Positions 1-7,811 of a DNA stretch of 29,561 nt are shown here, in pieces (the first letter of the stretch is position 1; the number at the start of each line of letters is the position of its first letter). The position numbers and the translations under genes were made by a program. Origin of the DNA: an uncultured Oscillospiraceae bacterium (GTDB taxonomy: Bacteria > Bacillota > Clostridia > Oscillospirales > Acutalibacteraceae); NCBI GenBank assembly GCA_959596515.1, contig CAUFXR010000026.1:1-29561 (forward strand), read 5' to 3'. Under the pieces are notes generated by a model, which searched no databases, was not told where the DNA came from, and saw only the letters and a list, made by a program, of their open reading frames with translations.

Positions 1-105
1 GACGGCCAAAGACTTCAAGATATCCTTGATCAAGATGAAGACGAAGGCTTGAGTACATATTCCATTATTTTCACTCTTTTCGCTGTTATTGTAACAGTCA
101 TTGCA
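1..105. other. Left edge, no gene assigned
   Basis: No convincing gene is seen. One + frame is open from the edge and encodes an acidic stretch followed by a hydrophobic run. It continues deep into the antisense of the aldo/keto reductase, so it could be the tail of a gene entering from the left or simple chance. A 6-bp inverted repeat with a 3-nt loop lies at 83-97. It lacks a T-tract on either side and is not called a terminator. Confidence 0.3.
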
Positions 106-945
106 TTACAAATCTTCTTTCAGTTCCAGTTTGCTGTATGCCTCTATCAGTTCCGGCGTAGCCGTATAATAGCGTGTATTCTTATCCAGCTTTTGAATCT
201 CCGACAATTCCTCATCTGTCAAAGAAAAATCGAAAATATTAAAGTTGTCACGAATATGCTCCGGGTTTTTAGAACCCGGAATTACAATGTTGCCGCATTG
301 TGTATGCCAGCGCAGGATAATCTGTGCGTTGGTTTTTCCGTATTTTTCCCCAAGCTGCGAGAACAGCGGCTCTTCAATCAAATTTTTATCGCCGTGTCCC
401 AACGGATACCAAGCCATAAGAGCCATATCTGTTTGTGAAAGAATCTCTTTTAACTTTGTCTGCGGATAATACGGGTGCGCCTCTACCTGTACTACCTGCG
501 GCTTGATTTCCATAGTATCAATAGCCTCTTGCAAAAGCTCATCGGGGAAATTTGAAAGTCCGATTGCTTTCACTTTCCCCTCCTTATAAGCCTTCTCAAT
601 GGCTTTATATCCTTCCCGCCAGTTATCGGTAGGCTGATGAAGAAAAAGCAGATCAATGTAGTCTGTATCAAGGCGCTTCAGGCTCTCGTCAATCGCCGTT
701 TCTTTTTCATATACAGTTGGCCACAGTTTTGTTACGAGAAAAATATCTTCTCTTGCGATGCCGCTGTTTTTGATTCCCCGGCCTGTTCCACTCTCGTTCA
801 TATAGCCGTTTGCCGTATCAATCAGCCTAACACCGCTTTTGAGAGCATTTTCAACCGCACTTTGTGCCTCTGCAGGTGACATCATAAAAACTCCGATTCC
901 TGCCATTGGCATTTTGATTCCGTTATTCAAAGTCACATATTCCAT
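106..945 (-). CDS. Aldo/keto reductase (2,5-diketo-gluconate reductase-like)
   Basis: Cytosolic NAD(P)H-dependent reductase of aldehydes or ketones with a TIM-barrel fold; 279 aa is the normal length. The catalytic tetrad is visible: Asp43 (LIDTANGY), Tyr48, Lys73 (TKLWP) and His103 (LFLHQP). The C-terminal IPGSKNPEHIRDN segment is the cofactor-phosphate loop. It is the last gene of a leftward trio, 12 nt behind the CMD-cupin gene, so probably co-transcribed. The neighbours (CMD-cupin, flavodoxin-like) suggest a redox or detoxification module. The natural substrate cannot be read from sequence. Family assignment is firm. Confidence 0.93.
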   Translation of the reverse strand: MEYVTLNNGIKMPMAGIGVFMMSPAEAQSAVENALKSGVRLIDTANGYMNESGTGRGIKNSGIAREDIFLVTKLWPTVYEKETAIDESLKRLDTDYIDLLFLHQPTDNWREGYKAIEKAYKEGKVKAIGLSNFPDELLQEAIDTMEIKPQVVQVEAHPYYPQTKLKEILSQTDMALMAWYPLGHGDKNLIEEPLFSQLGEKYGKTNAQIILRWHTQCGNIVIPGSKNPEHIRDNFNIFDFSLTDEELSEIQKLDKNTRYYTATPELIEAYSKLELKEDL

Positions 946-957
946 AAACTGTTCTCC

Positions 958-1713
958 TTATTTTACCTGTTCATAATCTTCATCGCTGACAGCCTCGCAC
1001 CATTCGGTATGGGTATTTTCTCCCGGCACTTCTACCGCAAGATGAGAGAACCAACTATCCGGGGCTGCTCCGTGCCAATGCTTCACGCCTGCCGGGATAT
1101 TGACGACATCACCCGCCGTCATACAGATCGGCTCTTTGCCCCATTCCTGATAAAAGCCCCTGCCAGCAACACAGACCAAAATCTGACCGCCGCCTTTCTC
1201 GGCGCGGTGGATATGCCAGTTATTCCGACACCCCGGTTCAAAGGTCACATTGAAAATGCCCACCTGCTCTTTTGAAATAGGGGCAAGATAACTTTGTCCC
1301 GCAAAATACTGTGCAAAGGCGTCGTTTGGCTGTCCAATCGGAAAGAGCATAGATTTTTCATAAGCGGTCTTTTCGTCCGCTTCATTTGCGTCCTCTTTCC
1401 AAATATCTTTTGCCAAACGGAAAGCCGCCCACGCTTTGGGCCAACCTGCATAAAAGGCTGCGTGTGTGATAATCTCGGCAATTTCGTTTTTGGTAATGCC
1501 GTTCGCCTTTGCCGATTCCAGATGATGAACAAATGAGGTATCGGTAAGCCCTTGTGAAAGAAGCGCTACCACGGTAATCAAAGAGCGCTCTTTCAAGGAG
1601 AGTTTGTCCTCTCTGCTCCATACCTGACCGAAAAGCACATCGTCATTGAGCTCTGCAAATTTCGGTGCAAATTCTCCGAGGGCGGTTCTTCCCGCCGTTT
1701 GCTTTACTGCCAT
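958..1713 (-). CDS. Carboxymuconolactone decarboxylase-cupin fusion protein
   Basis: 251 aa with two domains. Residues ~1-110 are an AhpD/CMD-like helical domain (KERSLITVVALLSQG, then HAAFYAGWPKAW). Residues ~135-245 are a cupin barrel whose metal-site histidines are seen in WHIHRAEKGG and GVKHWHG. The CMD half lacks the CxxC pair used by AhpD peroxidases, so peroxidase chemistry is unlikely. Such fusions are common in Firmicutes beside aldo/keto reductases and flavodoxins, and their reaction is not established. A ribosome site (AGGAGG) precedes the ATG. It sits 25 nt after the flavodoxin-like gene, within one leftward transcription unit. Confidence 0.9.
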   Translation of the reverse strand: MAVKQTAGRTALGEFAPKFAELNDDVLFGQVWSREDKLSLKERSLITVVALLSQGLTDTSFVHHLESAKANGITKNEIAEIITHAAFYAGWPKAWAAFRLAKDIWKEDANEADEKTAYEKSMLFPIGQPNDAFAQYFAGQSYLAPISKEQVGIFNVTFEPGCRNNWHIHRAEKGGGQILVCVAGRGFYQEWGKEPICMTAGDVVNIPAGVKHWHGAAPDSWFSHLAVEVPGENTHTEWCEAVSDEDYEQVK

Positions 1714-1738
1714 ATTGCTATCCTCCTAAAATGTGATA

Positions 1739-2218
1739 TTAGAGCTTCTTTGATAATTTAGCCGCTTCGGAATGGTTGGTTGCCATACCGGCATATTTCA
1801 TTCCGTAAAGTCCGGCAAAGCGTTTCATCGTATATTCTCCGGCTTCCAGCATCCATTTTTCCGGCGCAGCGCCCTGAAAGAGGAAATAAAGTGTTCTGCC
1901 CGACAATGAGCCGTTTTGCACCAAACCGTAGAAGCGATCCAACATATTTCGCACTGAGCCGCAGATGTTGTGCCAATACAGAGGAGAGCCGATAACAATT
2001 ACCTCTGCCTGTTCCATTTTCGCAATGACCTGACCCAGCCCGTCGCCCTCCAATTTCTGTCCGTAACTTCCGATTTTATAATCGGTCAGATTCAGCGTTT
2101 CGTATTCTTTTCCTTGCAGAAGCTCTTTCGCAAGGGTAGCCGAATGTCCCTCGGAGTGACCTCCGATGTTCAAATTTGCTCTCAAAACGAGCAGTTGCAG
2201 GAAAGCTCGGCAGAACAA
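1739..2218 (-). CDS. Flavodoxin/NADPH-dependent FMN reductase-like protein, 5' end doubtful
   Basis: 159 codons. The body is a flavodoxin fold: first strand LLVLRANLN, an FMN-phosphate loop region (GGHSEGHSATLAKELL), a second strand EVIVIGSPLYWHNICGSV, and a C-terminal GMKYAGMATNHSE. The start is a problem. The only in-frame initiator ahead of strand 1 is a TTG at 2218 with no ribosome site, followed by six to eight residues unlike the family N-terminus. The gene ends about 110 nt from a broken tRNA-Leu att site, so its native 5' end and promoter may have been lost or rearranged when the island formed. It may therefore be a pseudogene, or expressed only by read-through. Confidence 0.72.
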   Translation of the reverse strand: MFCRAFLQLLVLRANLNIGGHSEGHSATLAKELLQGKEYETLNLTDYKIGSYGQKLEGDGLGQVIAKMEQAEVIVIGSPLYWHNICGSVRNMLDRFYGLVQNGSLSGRTLYFLFQGAAPEKWMLEAGEYTMKRFAGLYGMKYAGMATNHSEAAKLSKKL

Positions 2219-2327
2219 GGTTTTTTCACATTGAGCTGTCGGAAACCCTTGATTTTAGGGCTTTTTTTAAGGGTAACAGATTCCGATAAAGTTCGTTTAA
2301 TGGCTTCGGATTCGGAGTGGGTGATAT

Positions 2328-2384
2328 AACTCAAAATCCAGTGGTAGCGATACCGTACCGGTTCGACCCCGGTCACCGGCACCA
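2328..2384 (+). other. 3' half of tRNA-Leu(CAA): attachment-site remnant
   Basis: A tRNA-Leu from the anticodon loop to the encoded CCA. The loop ctCAAaa (2330-2336) gives anticodon CAA. The long variable arm of class II tRNAs is present (GGTA/TACC, 2343-2354), as is a 5-bp T-stem with TTCGACC loop (2357-2373). The acceptor 3' strand CACCGGC plus A and CCA ends at 2384. The 5' half is missing: the bases at 2325-2329 cannot pair with the anticodon-stem strand TCCAG, and no GCCGGTG acceptor strand lies upstream. A duplicated tRNA 3' half is the classical att scar of a genomic island; the intact tRNA should lie to the left, outside the window. Confidence 0.85.
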
Positions 2385-2390
2385 GTCGAG

Positions 2391-2429
2391 AGCCTCGACG
2401 CGTAAATTGCGTTCGGGGCTTTTCTCTTT
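2391..2429 (+). terminator. Terminator of the tRNA-Leu locus
   Basis: The arms AGCCTCGA (2391-2398) and TCGGGGCT (2413-2420) pair with one G-U, with additional inner pairing across a bulge, followed by a T-rich tract. It sits 6 nt after the tRNA CCA end, as expected for the native tRNA terminator, so this side belongs to the original chromosome. Confidence 0.75.
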
Positions 2430-2440
2430 AGTATGATTTC

Positions 2441-2470
2441 GTGCCCACGTTGATCGCGGGCACCTTTTTT
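2441..2470 (+). terminator. Second terminator downstream of tRNA-Leu remnant
   Basis: GTGCCC (2441-2446) and GGGCAC (2458-2463) form a 6-bp stem followed by a run of six T. It is a back-up to the preceding terminator. Confidence 0.6.
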
Positions 2471-2625
2471 GTCAATGGTAACTACGCGAACTTCTTTTAA
2501 TTTTGTCACATTAGAACATTTTAAGTTTTCCGCTTTCGCGGTAAGAGCACACAAAGCCTATTTATCTGACTGTATCCCAACTAAAGGGAAGATTTTTTGC
2601 TCTGATATTCCTCTAAATAAAAGCT

Positions 2626-2668
2626 GATCGACCGGGCACAATGAGGACCAGTCGATCTTTTCTTTTTT
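2626..2668 (+). terminator. Hairpin plus T-tract upstream of the exporter gene
   Basis: GATCGAC (2626-2632) pairs with GTCGATC (2651-2657), followed by TTTTCTTTTTT. No gene ends just before it; 2471-2625 holds nothing I recognise. It could be an attenuator in the 5' leader of the exporter or the end of an unrecognised small transcript. Confidence 0.5.
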
Positions 2669-2723
2669 GTGGTTAATTTCACGCCTTGGAAACAGAATAA
2701 ACACTAGGAGAGGTGGTGAAATC

Positions 2724-3707
2724 ATGAAAAAAATTGATTGGCTCAAAATTATAAAAATTTCAATAGGCTGTTGCTTTGCGGTATTTTTGGCCGACTGGAT
2801 TGGATTGAGAAGCGCTACCTCGGCAGGTATTATCGCTCTATTGAGCATTCAAAACACCAAAAAGGAAACTTTAACGATCGCCGGAAAACGTATTTGCGCC
2901 TTTTTGATTGCTATAGTCGTCGCATATGTATTATTTACCCTATTGGGCTATCATCTTTTGTCTTTCGGTCTTTTTCTTTTGCTGTTTACCTTTATTTGTT
3001 ATCTGCTTAAGCTGGAAACTGGAGTTTCCATGAGCACAGTCTTAGTCACACACTTTTGGACAGCTCATAATTTTCATTACACCCTGATGATAAATGAATT
3101 CCTCTTATTGTGCATCGGTGTGGGGATCGCTGTAATTATCAATCTTTACATGCCTCGAATGACTCATATCATCAGGCAGGACCAGCAAGAAATCGACCAT
3201 AACATGAAGGAAATTCTTTTCCAAATGTCCTCTTCCCTGATCAGCGGCGATAAAATCGAACTGGACGCCAACTTTCAAACGCTGCAAAACCGTTTACAGC
3301 AGGCGTTGACGCACGCCTATCAGCATATGAACAACACCCTTTCCTCTGATATGCGTTACTATGTACGTTTCATTGAATTGCGGAAAAGTCAACAGGGTTT
3401 GCTGAAACGAATTTACCGAAACCTTTTGAGAATTCACTTCATTCCAAGTCAGGCATCTCCCGTTTCCCGCCTGATGAAACGCATCTCGGAATCCATACAA
3501 GATTATGACAATGCGGAATTTTTACTATCCATGGTATCTGAAATGCGAAAATTTTATAAAACTACGCCCCTCCCTCAAACCCGGGATGAATTTGAATCCC
3601 GAGCGGTACTGTATCAAATTGTCGCTGATCTGGAATCCCTTGTACTATTAAAGCAAAGTTTTGCTCAACAGCTTTCCCCTGAACAAATTCACTCCTTCTG
3701 GAAATAA
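2724..3707 (+). CDS. Aromatic acid exporter family protein (FUSC/DUF939-like)
   Basis: 327 aa from the ATG at 2724, chosen because AGGAGAGGTGG lies just upstream; an in-frame ATG at 2667 has no such site. The N-terminal ~150 residues hold four to five hydrophobic segments (ISIGCCFAVFLADWIGL, ICAFLIAIVVAYVLFTLLGY, LLSFGLFLLLFTFICYLL, EFLLLCIGVGIAVIINLYM). The C-terminal ~170 residues are a charged, helical cytosolic domain, matching the ArAE_1 plus C-terminal domain layout of Gram-positive FUSC-type proteins. Members are thought to export aromatic acids or similar compounds. The substrate is unknown here and no partner gene adjoins. Confidence 0.85.
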   Translation: MKKIDWLKIIKISIGCCFAVFLADWIGLRSATSAGIIALLSIQNTKKETLTIAGKRICAFLIAIVVAYVLFTLLGYHLLSFGLFLLLFTFICYLLKLETGVSMSTVLVTHFWTAHNFHYTLMINEFLLLCIGVGIAVIINLYMPRMTHIIRQDQQEIDHNMKEILFQMSSSLISGDKIELDANFQTLQNRLQQALTHAYQHMNNTLSSDMRYYVRFIELRKSQQGLLKRIYRNLLRIHFIPSQASPVSRLMKRISESIQDYDNAEFLLSMVSEMRKFYKTTPLPQTRDEFESRAVLYQIVADLESLVLLKQSFAQQLSPEQIHSFWK

Positions 3708-3735
3708 ATTCAAAAAAAGAAAGTAAAAAAAGCCT

Positions 3736-3765
3736 TTACAGGAACATATGTTCTATGTTATAGTA
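3736..3765 (+). promoter_or_regulatory. SigA promoter with embedded LexA (SOS) box
   Basis: -35 TTTACA (3736-3741) and -10 TATAGT (3760-3765) are separated by 18 bp. Inside the spacer lies the perfect palindrome GAACATATGTTC (3743-3754), which fits the Gram-positive LexA/DinR operator GAAC-N4-GTTC. Binding would block RNA polymerase. The AAGGAGG ribosome site and ATG follow about 25-30 nt later. Confidence 0.82.
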
Positions 3766-3788
3766 AAGGTAACTAAGGAGGCTTTCTC

Positions 3789-5108
3789 ATGGATTTATTT
3801 GACAAACTGAAGATTCTTTCTGATGCCGCGAAATATGATGTAGCCTGCACCTCCAGCGGCGTGGATCGGAAAGCTCAGAAAGGACAGATTGGTTCTGCGG
3901 TATCCTGCGGTATCTGCCACTCCTTTGCCGGAGACGGACGCTGTATCTCACTGTTAAAAGTTTTGATGACCAATGCGTGCATCTATGATTGTAAATACTG
4001 CGTCAACCGCAGGTCAAATGATACGCCCCGGGCGGGTTTTACCCCCAGAGAACTTGCGGATCTGACCATACAATTTTATCGCCGTAATTACATCGAGGGC
4101 TTATTTTTGAGCTCAGGAATTCAAAGAAATCCTGATTATACCTGTGAACAGATGATTGAGGCCATTCGTCTTCTACGGGAAGAATACCATTTTGCAGGCT
4201 ATATCCATGCCAAGGCGATCCCTGGCGCTGACACCCATCTTCTGCAAAAGCTGGGCATGCTGGCGGACCGAATGAGTGTCAACATTGAACTGCCTTCTCA
4301 GCAAAGCCTAAAGCTTCTGGCGCCGGACAAGTCCAAACAATCCATTTTTACGCCTATGGGATTTATCCGCAACCAGATGCGGGAAAATGCTTCCGACCTG
4401 GTAAAATATCAGCATGCGCCCAAGTTCGCTCCAGCCGGCCAAAGCACTCAGATGATCATCGGCGCCACGCCGGACACGGATTATCAAATTCTCAATTTGA
4501 CCGAAGGACTTTACCGAAAATACAAGCTAAAACGAGTCTTTTACTCCGCCTATCTGCCGGTAAACGAAAGCGCCCTGCTTCCCCCTATCGGCACTAAGCC
4601 GCCGCTGCTCCGGGAGCATCGCCTTTACCAGGCGGACTGGCTTCTCCGCTTTTACGGCTTTAAGGCAAATGAGCTTTTAGACGAACAGCATCAAAGCTTT
4701 CACCCTTATTTGGATCCCAAGTGCAACTGGGCGTTAAATCATTTGGACCTTTTCCCGGTGGAAGTCAATAAGGCTTCCTATGACACTTTGCTTCGGGTGC
4801 CGGGAATCGGGGTAAAAAGTGCGAAAAAAATCATCACCGCCCGCAGGACTACCAATCTGACCTTCCAGGACCTCAAACGGCTTGGAGTGGTATTGAAACG
4901 GGCACAGTATTTTCTGCTGTGCAAGGGAAAAATGATGGAAGGCGTAAGGGTTTCTGAAAACACGGTGCTTCGGTCCATGATGTCCGATTCTGCAAAAAGT
5001 CTTTATTACCAATATCAAATGCCTCAGAGCGTGGAGCAGCTCTCATTTTTCGAACAGCCAAAATTGACCCAGGAGGATGTGCAAAAATGCCTTACCGGCC
5101 AGCTATAG
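3789..5108 (+). CDS. Putative DNA modification/repair radical SAM protein
   Basis: 439 aa. The radical-SAM [4Fe-4S] motif is Cys64, Cys68 and Cys71 (NACIYDCKYCVNR). Further cysteines at 20, 40, 43 and 52 lie in the N-terminal part (SCGICHSF), probably structural or metal-binding. A helix-hairpin-helix DNA-binding motif appears near residues 335-357 (RVPGIGVKSAKKI). This matches the TIGR03916 type, conserved next to a DUF4130/TIGR03915 protein and linked across genomes with uracil-DNA-glycosylase-like domains. The LexA box in its promoter supports a DNA-damage role. The exact reaction is unknown. It overlaps the next gene by 22 nt, so the two are translationally coupled. Confidence 0.9.
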   Translation: MDLFDKLKILSDAAKYDVACTSSGVDRKAQKGQIGSAVSCGICHSFAGDGRCISLLKVLMTNACIYDCKYCVNRRSNDTPRAGFTPRELADLTIQFYRRNYIEGLFLSSGIQRNPDYTCEQMIEAIRLLREEYHFAGYIHAKAIPGADTHLLQKLGMLADRMSVNIELPSQQSLKLLAPDKSKQSIFTPMGFIRNQMRENASDLVKYQHAPKFAPAGQSTQMIIGATPDTDYQILNLTEGLYRKYKLKRVFYSAYLPVNESALLPPIGTKPPLLREHRLYQADWLLRFYGFKANELLDEQHQSFHPYLDPKCNWALNHLDLFPVEVNKASYDTLLRVPGIGVKSAKKIITARRTTNLTFQDLKRLGVVLKRAQYFLLCKGKMMEGVRVSENTVLRSMMSDSAKSLYYQYQMPQSVEQLSFFEQPKLTQEDVQKCLTGQL

Positions 5109-5920
5109 CCTATCGGTATGATGGCTCTCTAGATGGACTTTTCACCTGCCTGATGGAAAGTTATCAAAAAAAAGAAATTCCGGCGGAAATTTTCCCACCG
5201 GATACGGAACAAATCTCTCTTCTCCCCTGTCGGGAGATCGAAACAAACCCTGCGGCCGTTAAAAGGGTTCAAACCGCCATTCCACAAAAAATCGGGCCGG
5301 AAGCACTACGATTTGTCCAAAAAGGATTTCTTACCTGTCTGCCGAGAAAGGAATGGTATCTGTTGATATTTCTCCGTATGGGTTTTCATTTCGGTTCCTC
5401 GGTTATGACCATGATTTCTCATGAAAAGTTGACGCCTTTATTCAACGCCGTAAGAAATCTGGAAAATGAAAGCCACCGTATGAAAGAATTTCTCCGGTTT
5501 TCCGAGCATAACGGCACTCTGATTTCCCGGATCGCTCCAAAAAATCAAGTGCTCCCAATGATCGCCCAACACTTCTGTGAGCGTTTTCCCGAAGAGCAAT
5601 TTCTAATTTTTGACGAAACGCATCACATGGCTCTGGTATACCGCCCGTATGATTTCGCGATTCTGCCTTTGGAGGAGCTGATTGTTCCAAGAGCCAGCGA
5701 AGACGAATTTTTCTATCGGGCGCTCTGGAAAATGTTTTATGACACCATCGAGATTCCGGGGCGGCGCAATCACAAATGCCGCATGACCCACATGCCTAAG
5801 CGCTACTGGAAACATATGACTGAGTTTGAAAAACTTTATCCAGAACTGAACGCCTCCCGGAATGGGGCGGAAGGACTTCCTGCCGCTGAGGCCACGAACA
5901 TGCCTTCTTTACTGCCTTAA
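5087..5920 (+). CDS. DUF4130 / TIGR03915 putative DNA metabolism protein
   Basis: 277 aa, partner of the radical-SAM protein. The ATG at 5087 lies inside the end of the upstream gene behind AGGAGGATGTGC. Residues ~85-245 form the DUF4130 region: RMGFHFGSSV, then FLIFDETHHMALVYRP, and a C-terminal basic NHKCRMTHMPKRYWKHM. In some bacteria this family is fused to a uracil-DNA-glycosylase-type domain; no such domain is present here. It belongs to the same LexA-controlled two-gene operon. The ~25-residue tail after KLYPELN looks unconserved. Confidence 0.86.
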   Translation: MPYRPAIAYRYDGSLDGLFTCLMESYQKKEIPAEIFPPDTEQISLLPCREIETNPAAVKRVQTAIPQKIGPEALRFVQKGFLTCLPRKEWYLLIFLRMGFHFGSSVMTMISHEKLTPLFNAVRNLENESHRMKEFLRFSEHNGTLISRIAPKNQVLPMIAQHFCERFPEEQFLIFDETHHMALVYRPYDFAILPLEELIVPRASEDEFFYRALWKMFYDTIEIPGRRNHKCRMTHMPKRYWKHMTEFEKLYPELNASRNGAEGLPAAEATNMPSLLP

Positions 5921-6006
5921 AAGCGCAGAAGTTAAACGGAATGACTATTGAATCCAGCTGAAAAGTACAGGGCCTTCGTTGACATCTTAAAAGTACAGAA
6001 GTTAAA
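5916..6006. repeat. Imperfect 21-nt direct repeat between convergent gene ends
   Basis: CTTAAAAGCGCAGAAGTTAAA (5916-5936) recurs at 5986-6006 with GTA replacing CGC's first two bases (two differences), 70 nt apart. The first copy carries the stop codon of the DUF4130 gene and the second that of sfsA on the other strand. It looks like an old local duplication. Confidence 0.7.
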
Positions 6007-6682
6007 GCCGGATTTCCACTGGTTTTCCGATCGTTACTTCTTCCGGTGCAACCAGGCAATCCATCGCCAATACTTTGACACCGCTTTCATAAGCTTCCCG
6101 AAGTGTCTTGGAAAAAGCCGGATCGTTGTTTACATTAGGGGTAAAATAGCGGACCTGGGACATCTGTACCACAAATAAAACATATGCTTCTAATCCCTGT
6201 TTCCTGCAGTGAATCAGCTCACGGAGGTGTTTTTCTCCCCTCTGGGTAGGCGCGTCTGGAAAGGACACCACGCCATTTTCTTCCAGGGTAACGCCTTTTA
6301 CCTCTAAATATCCTTTGACTGTTCCATGTTCAAAATAAAAATCAAACCTGGAATTTCCGAAGGTTTTTTCCGCCGAAAACACCGTGCCTTCTGGAAACAA
6401 GCCGCTTTGCGGCAACCATTCCCCAGCGATGCGGTTTGGCGCCTGGGAATCAATATTGATGAGCCTTTCCCCTTTTTGTACATGGATCAGGGAATATTTC
6501 GTTTTCCGTTTTGGGTTATCTTCCCGCTGCAAATACACCACCGCACCGGGAAGAAGCAGTTCCCGGCACCGGCCGGTATTTTTGACATGGCATACCACAA
6601 TATCGTCTTCCAGCTGAACCTCGGCAATAAACCGGTTCGGTCTGCGGCAAAAGTATCCTTTCTCCACATTGATATATTTCAT
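6002..6682 (-). CDS. sfsA: SfsA family protein (sugar fermentation stimulation)
   Basis: 226 aa, close to the usual ~230. The N-terminal OB-fold region reads FIAEVQLEDDIVVCHVKNTGRCRELL. The C-terminal half carries the nuclease-like signature FYFEHGTVKGYLEVKGVTLE, then FPDAPTQRGEKHLREL. E. coli SfsA was described as a DNA-binding activator of sugar genes, and its fold is related to PD-(D/E)xK nucleases; the role in Firmicutes is unclear. The ATG at 6682 follows AGGGGGAAG. It is a single gene, convergent with the LexA-controlled pair. Confidence 0.92.
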   Translation of the reverse strand: MKYINVEKGYFCRRPNRFIAEVQLEDDIVVCHVKNTGRCRELLLPGAVVYLQREDNPKRKTKYSLIHVQKGERLINIDSQAPNRIAGEWLPQSGLFPEGTVFSAEKTFGNSRFDFYFEHGTVKGYLEVKGVTLEENGVVSFPDAPTQRGEKHLRELIHCRKQGLEAYVLFVVQMSQVRYFTPNVNNDPAFSKTLREAYESGVKVLAMDCLVAPEEVTIGKPVEIRL

Positions 6683-6723
6683 GGGTACTTCCCCCTTTTT
6701 TAAGATATACTAATAGGCCTTGA

Positions 6724-6760
6724 AAAAGCTCCTGCCTTTTTTCCAAAAGGCGGAGCTTTT
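6724..6760 (-). terminator. Bidirectional terminator hairpin
   Basis: AAAAGCTCC-t-GCCTTTT (6724-6740) pairs with AAAAGGC-GGAGCTTTT (6745-6760), giving a 16-bp stem with one bulge and T-runs on both strands. Leftward transcripts from the fol/DeoR operon would stop here, before sfsA. Confidence 0.7.
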
Positions 6761-7025
6761 CTGTTATCGGTTAGGAAACTTGGAAATACAGGTGCAAAAC
6801 TTCTCCAAATCACTGCTCTCCGGCACCGCCGGGCTGGGGCTGCTCTATGAGATATCTCGATGTGTTTACCACTAAGCGCCCAAAAGAAACTACTAAGCGC
6901 CCAAAAGAAACTATTGGCGCTCCTACGAAGGGGCCACAGTAAAAACGTATTTTCATTTACACATGATAACGGCGCAGCCAGCGGAAAGATTTCTTTTTAT
7001 CACTGTTCTAGTTCTAGCTTAAAAG
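6761..7025. other. Intergenic, with a perfect 21-nt tandem duplication
   Basis: No gene seen. A 21-nt unit ACTAAGCGCCCAAAAGAAACT is present twice head-to-tail at 6871-6891 and 6892-6912 without a mismatch. The sequence around it (CTCTATGAGATATCTCGATG) resembles decayed coding DNA, but I could not assign it. Confidence 0.6.
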
Positions 7026-7796
7026 TTATATCTTTCCCGGATACAAAATTTTACATCCGCAAGCTTCCGCCTTTTGCAGGTATTCGTCCCGGGGCTTTTG
7101 ATCCGTAATCAGATAATCGATCTCCTCCAGTCCTAAAGAACGGCAAAGATAAGTACTGTCAAACTTAGAACTGTCGCATAAAATCAGCTTTGTTTTGGAA
7201 TTACGGATCATAACCCGCTTAATATGGCTTTGCTCATAAGAGGATTCTGTAACGCCGTTTTCCAGGCTGATACCGCTACAGGAAACCAATGACACGTCTG
7301 CGTTCATTTTCCCCAAATAGTCCAGAGTATCTGTCCCTACAATAGAATTAGAACGGTTATTGACTACACCACCGGCAATATAAATTTTCGCATCCGTATT
7401 CTGAGAAAGATACAAGGAATTTTTTATGCCATTGGTAATCACTGAAATATATTTGAAGTTTTTTAAAAAAGGGATCACGATACCGGCTGTGGAACTGGAA
7501 TCCACAAATAAAGTATCATGATTTTTGATAAATTTCAGTGCGATTTCCGCAATGATCTTTTTTTGCTTGATATTTTCCTGTTCCCGCATTAAAATCGAGG
7601 TCTCGTCATTGGTAGACTCAAAAAGCACCGCCCCGCCATGACTTCGCTTGATCAATCCCTCCTTTTCCATATGGGAGAGATCCCGGCGAATCGTGGCGTC
7701 ACTGACAAACATCGTCTTGGAAAGCTCGCCCACGGTGACGGACTTTTTCTCCATCAGAATCTGTAAAATCTGTTCATGACGCTCAATGGATAGCAT
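7026..7796 (-). CDS. DeoR/GlpR family transcriptional regulator
   Basis: 256 aa, typical length. The N-terminal winged helix-turn-helix reads VTVGELSKTMFVSDATIRRDLSHMEKEGLIKRSHGGAVL, residues ~19-58 (quoted in parts: ATIRRDLSHMEKEG is the recognition helix). The C-terminal effector domain has the DeoR phosphosugar fold (DTLFVDSSSTAGIVIPFL, VSLVSCSGISLENGVTE, KLILCDSSKFD). The start follows AAAGGGGGAAAA. It lies 15 nt behind folBK, so it is the last cistron of a folate operon, an unusual place for a regulator that normally answers to a sugar phosphate. Confidence 0.92.
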   Translation of the reverse strand: MLSIERHEQILQILMEKKSVTVGELSKTMFVSDATIRRDLSHMEKEGLIKRSHGGAVLFESTNDETSILMREQENIKQKKIIAEIALKFIKNHDTLFVDSSSTAGIVIPFLKNFKYISVITNGIKNSLYLSQNTDAKIYIAGGVVNNRSNSIVGTDTLDYLGKMNADVSLVSCSGISLENGVTESSYEQSHIKRVMIRNSKTKLILCDSSKFDSTYLCRSLGLEEIDYLITDQKPRDEYLQKAEACGCKILYPGKI

Positions 7797-7811
7797 GGGT
7801 TTTCCCCCTTT

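Noticed and set aside
49..438. 129-codon + frame with a hydrophobic stretch
   Set aside because: It is almost entirely antisense to the well-supported aldo/keto reductase and has no ribosome site.
2182..2554. Minus-strand frames with GDRGRTGTVSLPLDFE-type sequence
   Set aside because: This is the familiar artefact from translating the antisense of a tRNA-Leu; it helped to recognise the tRNA remnant but is not a protein.
6871..6912. Tandem 21-nt repeat considered as a CRISPR or iteron array
   Set aside because: Only two contiguous copies, no spacers, no cas or rep genes.
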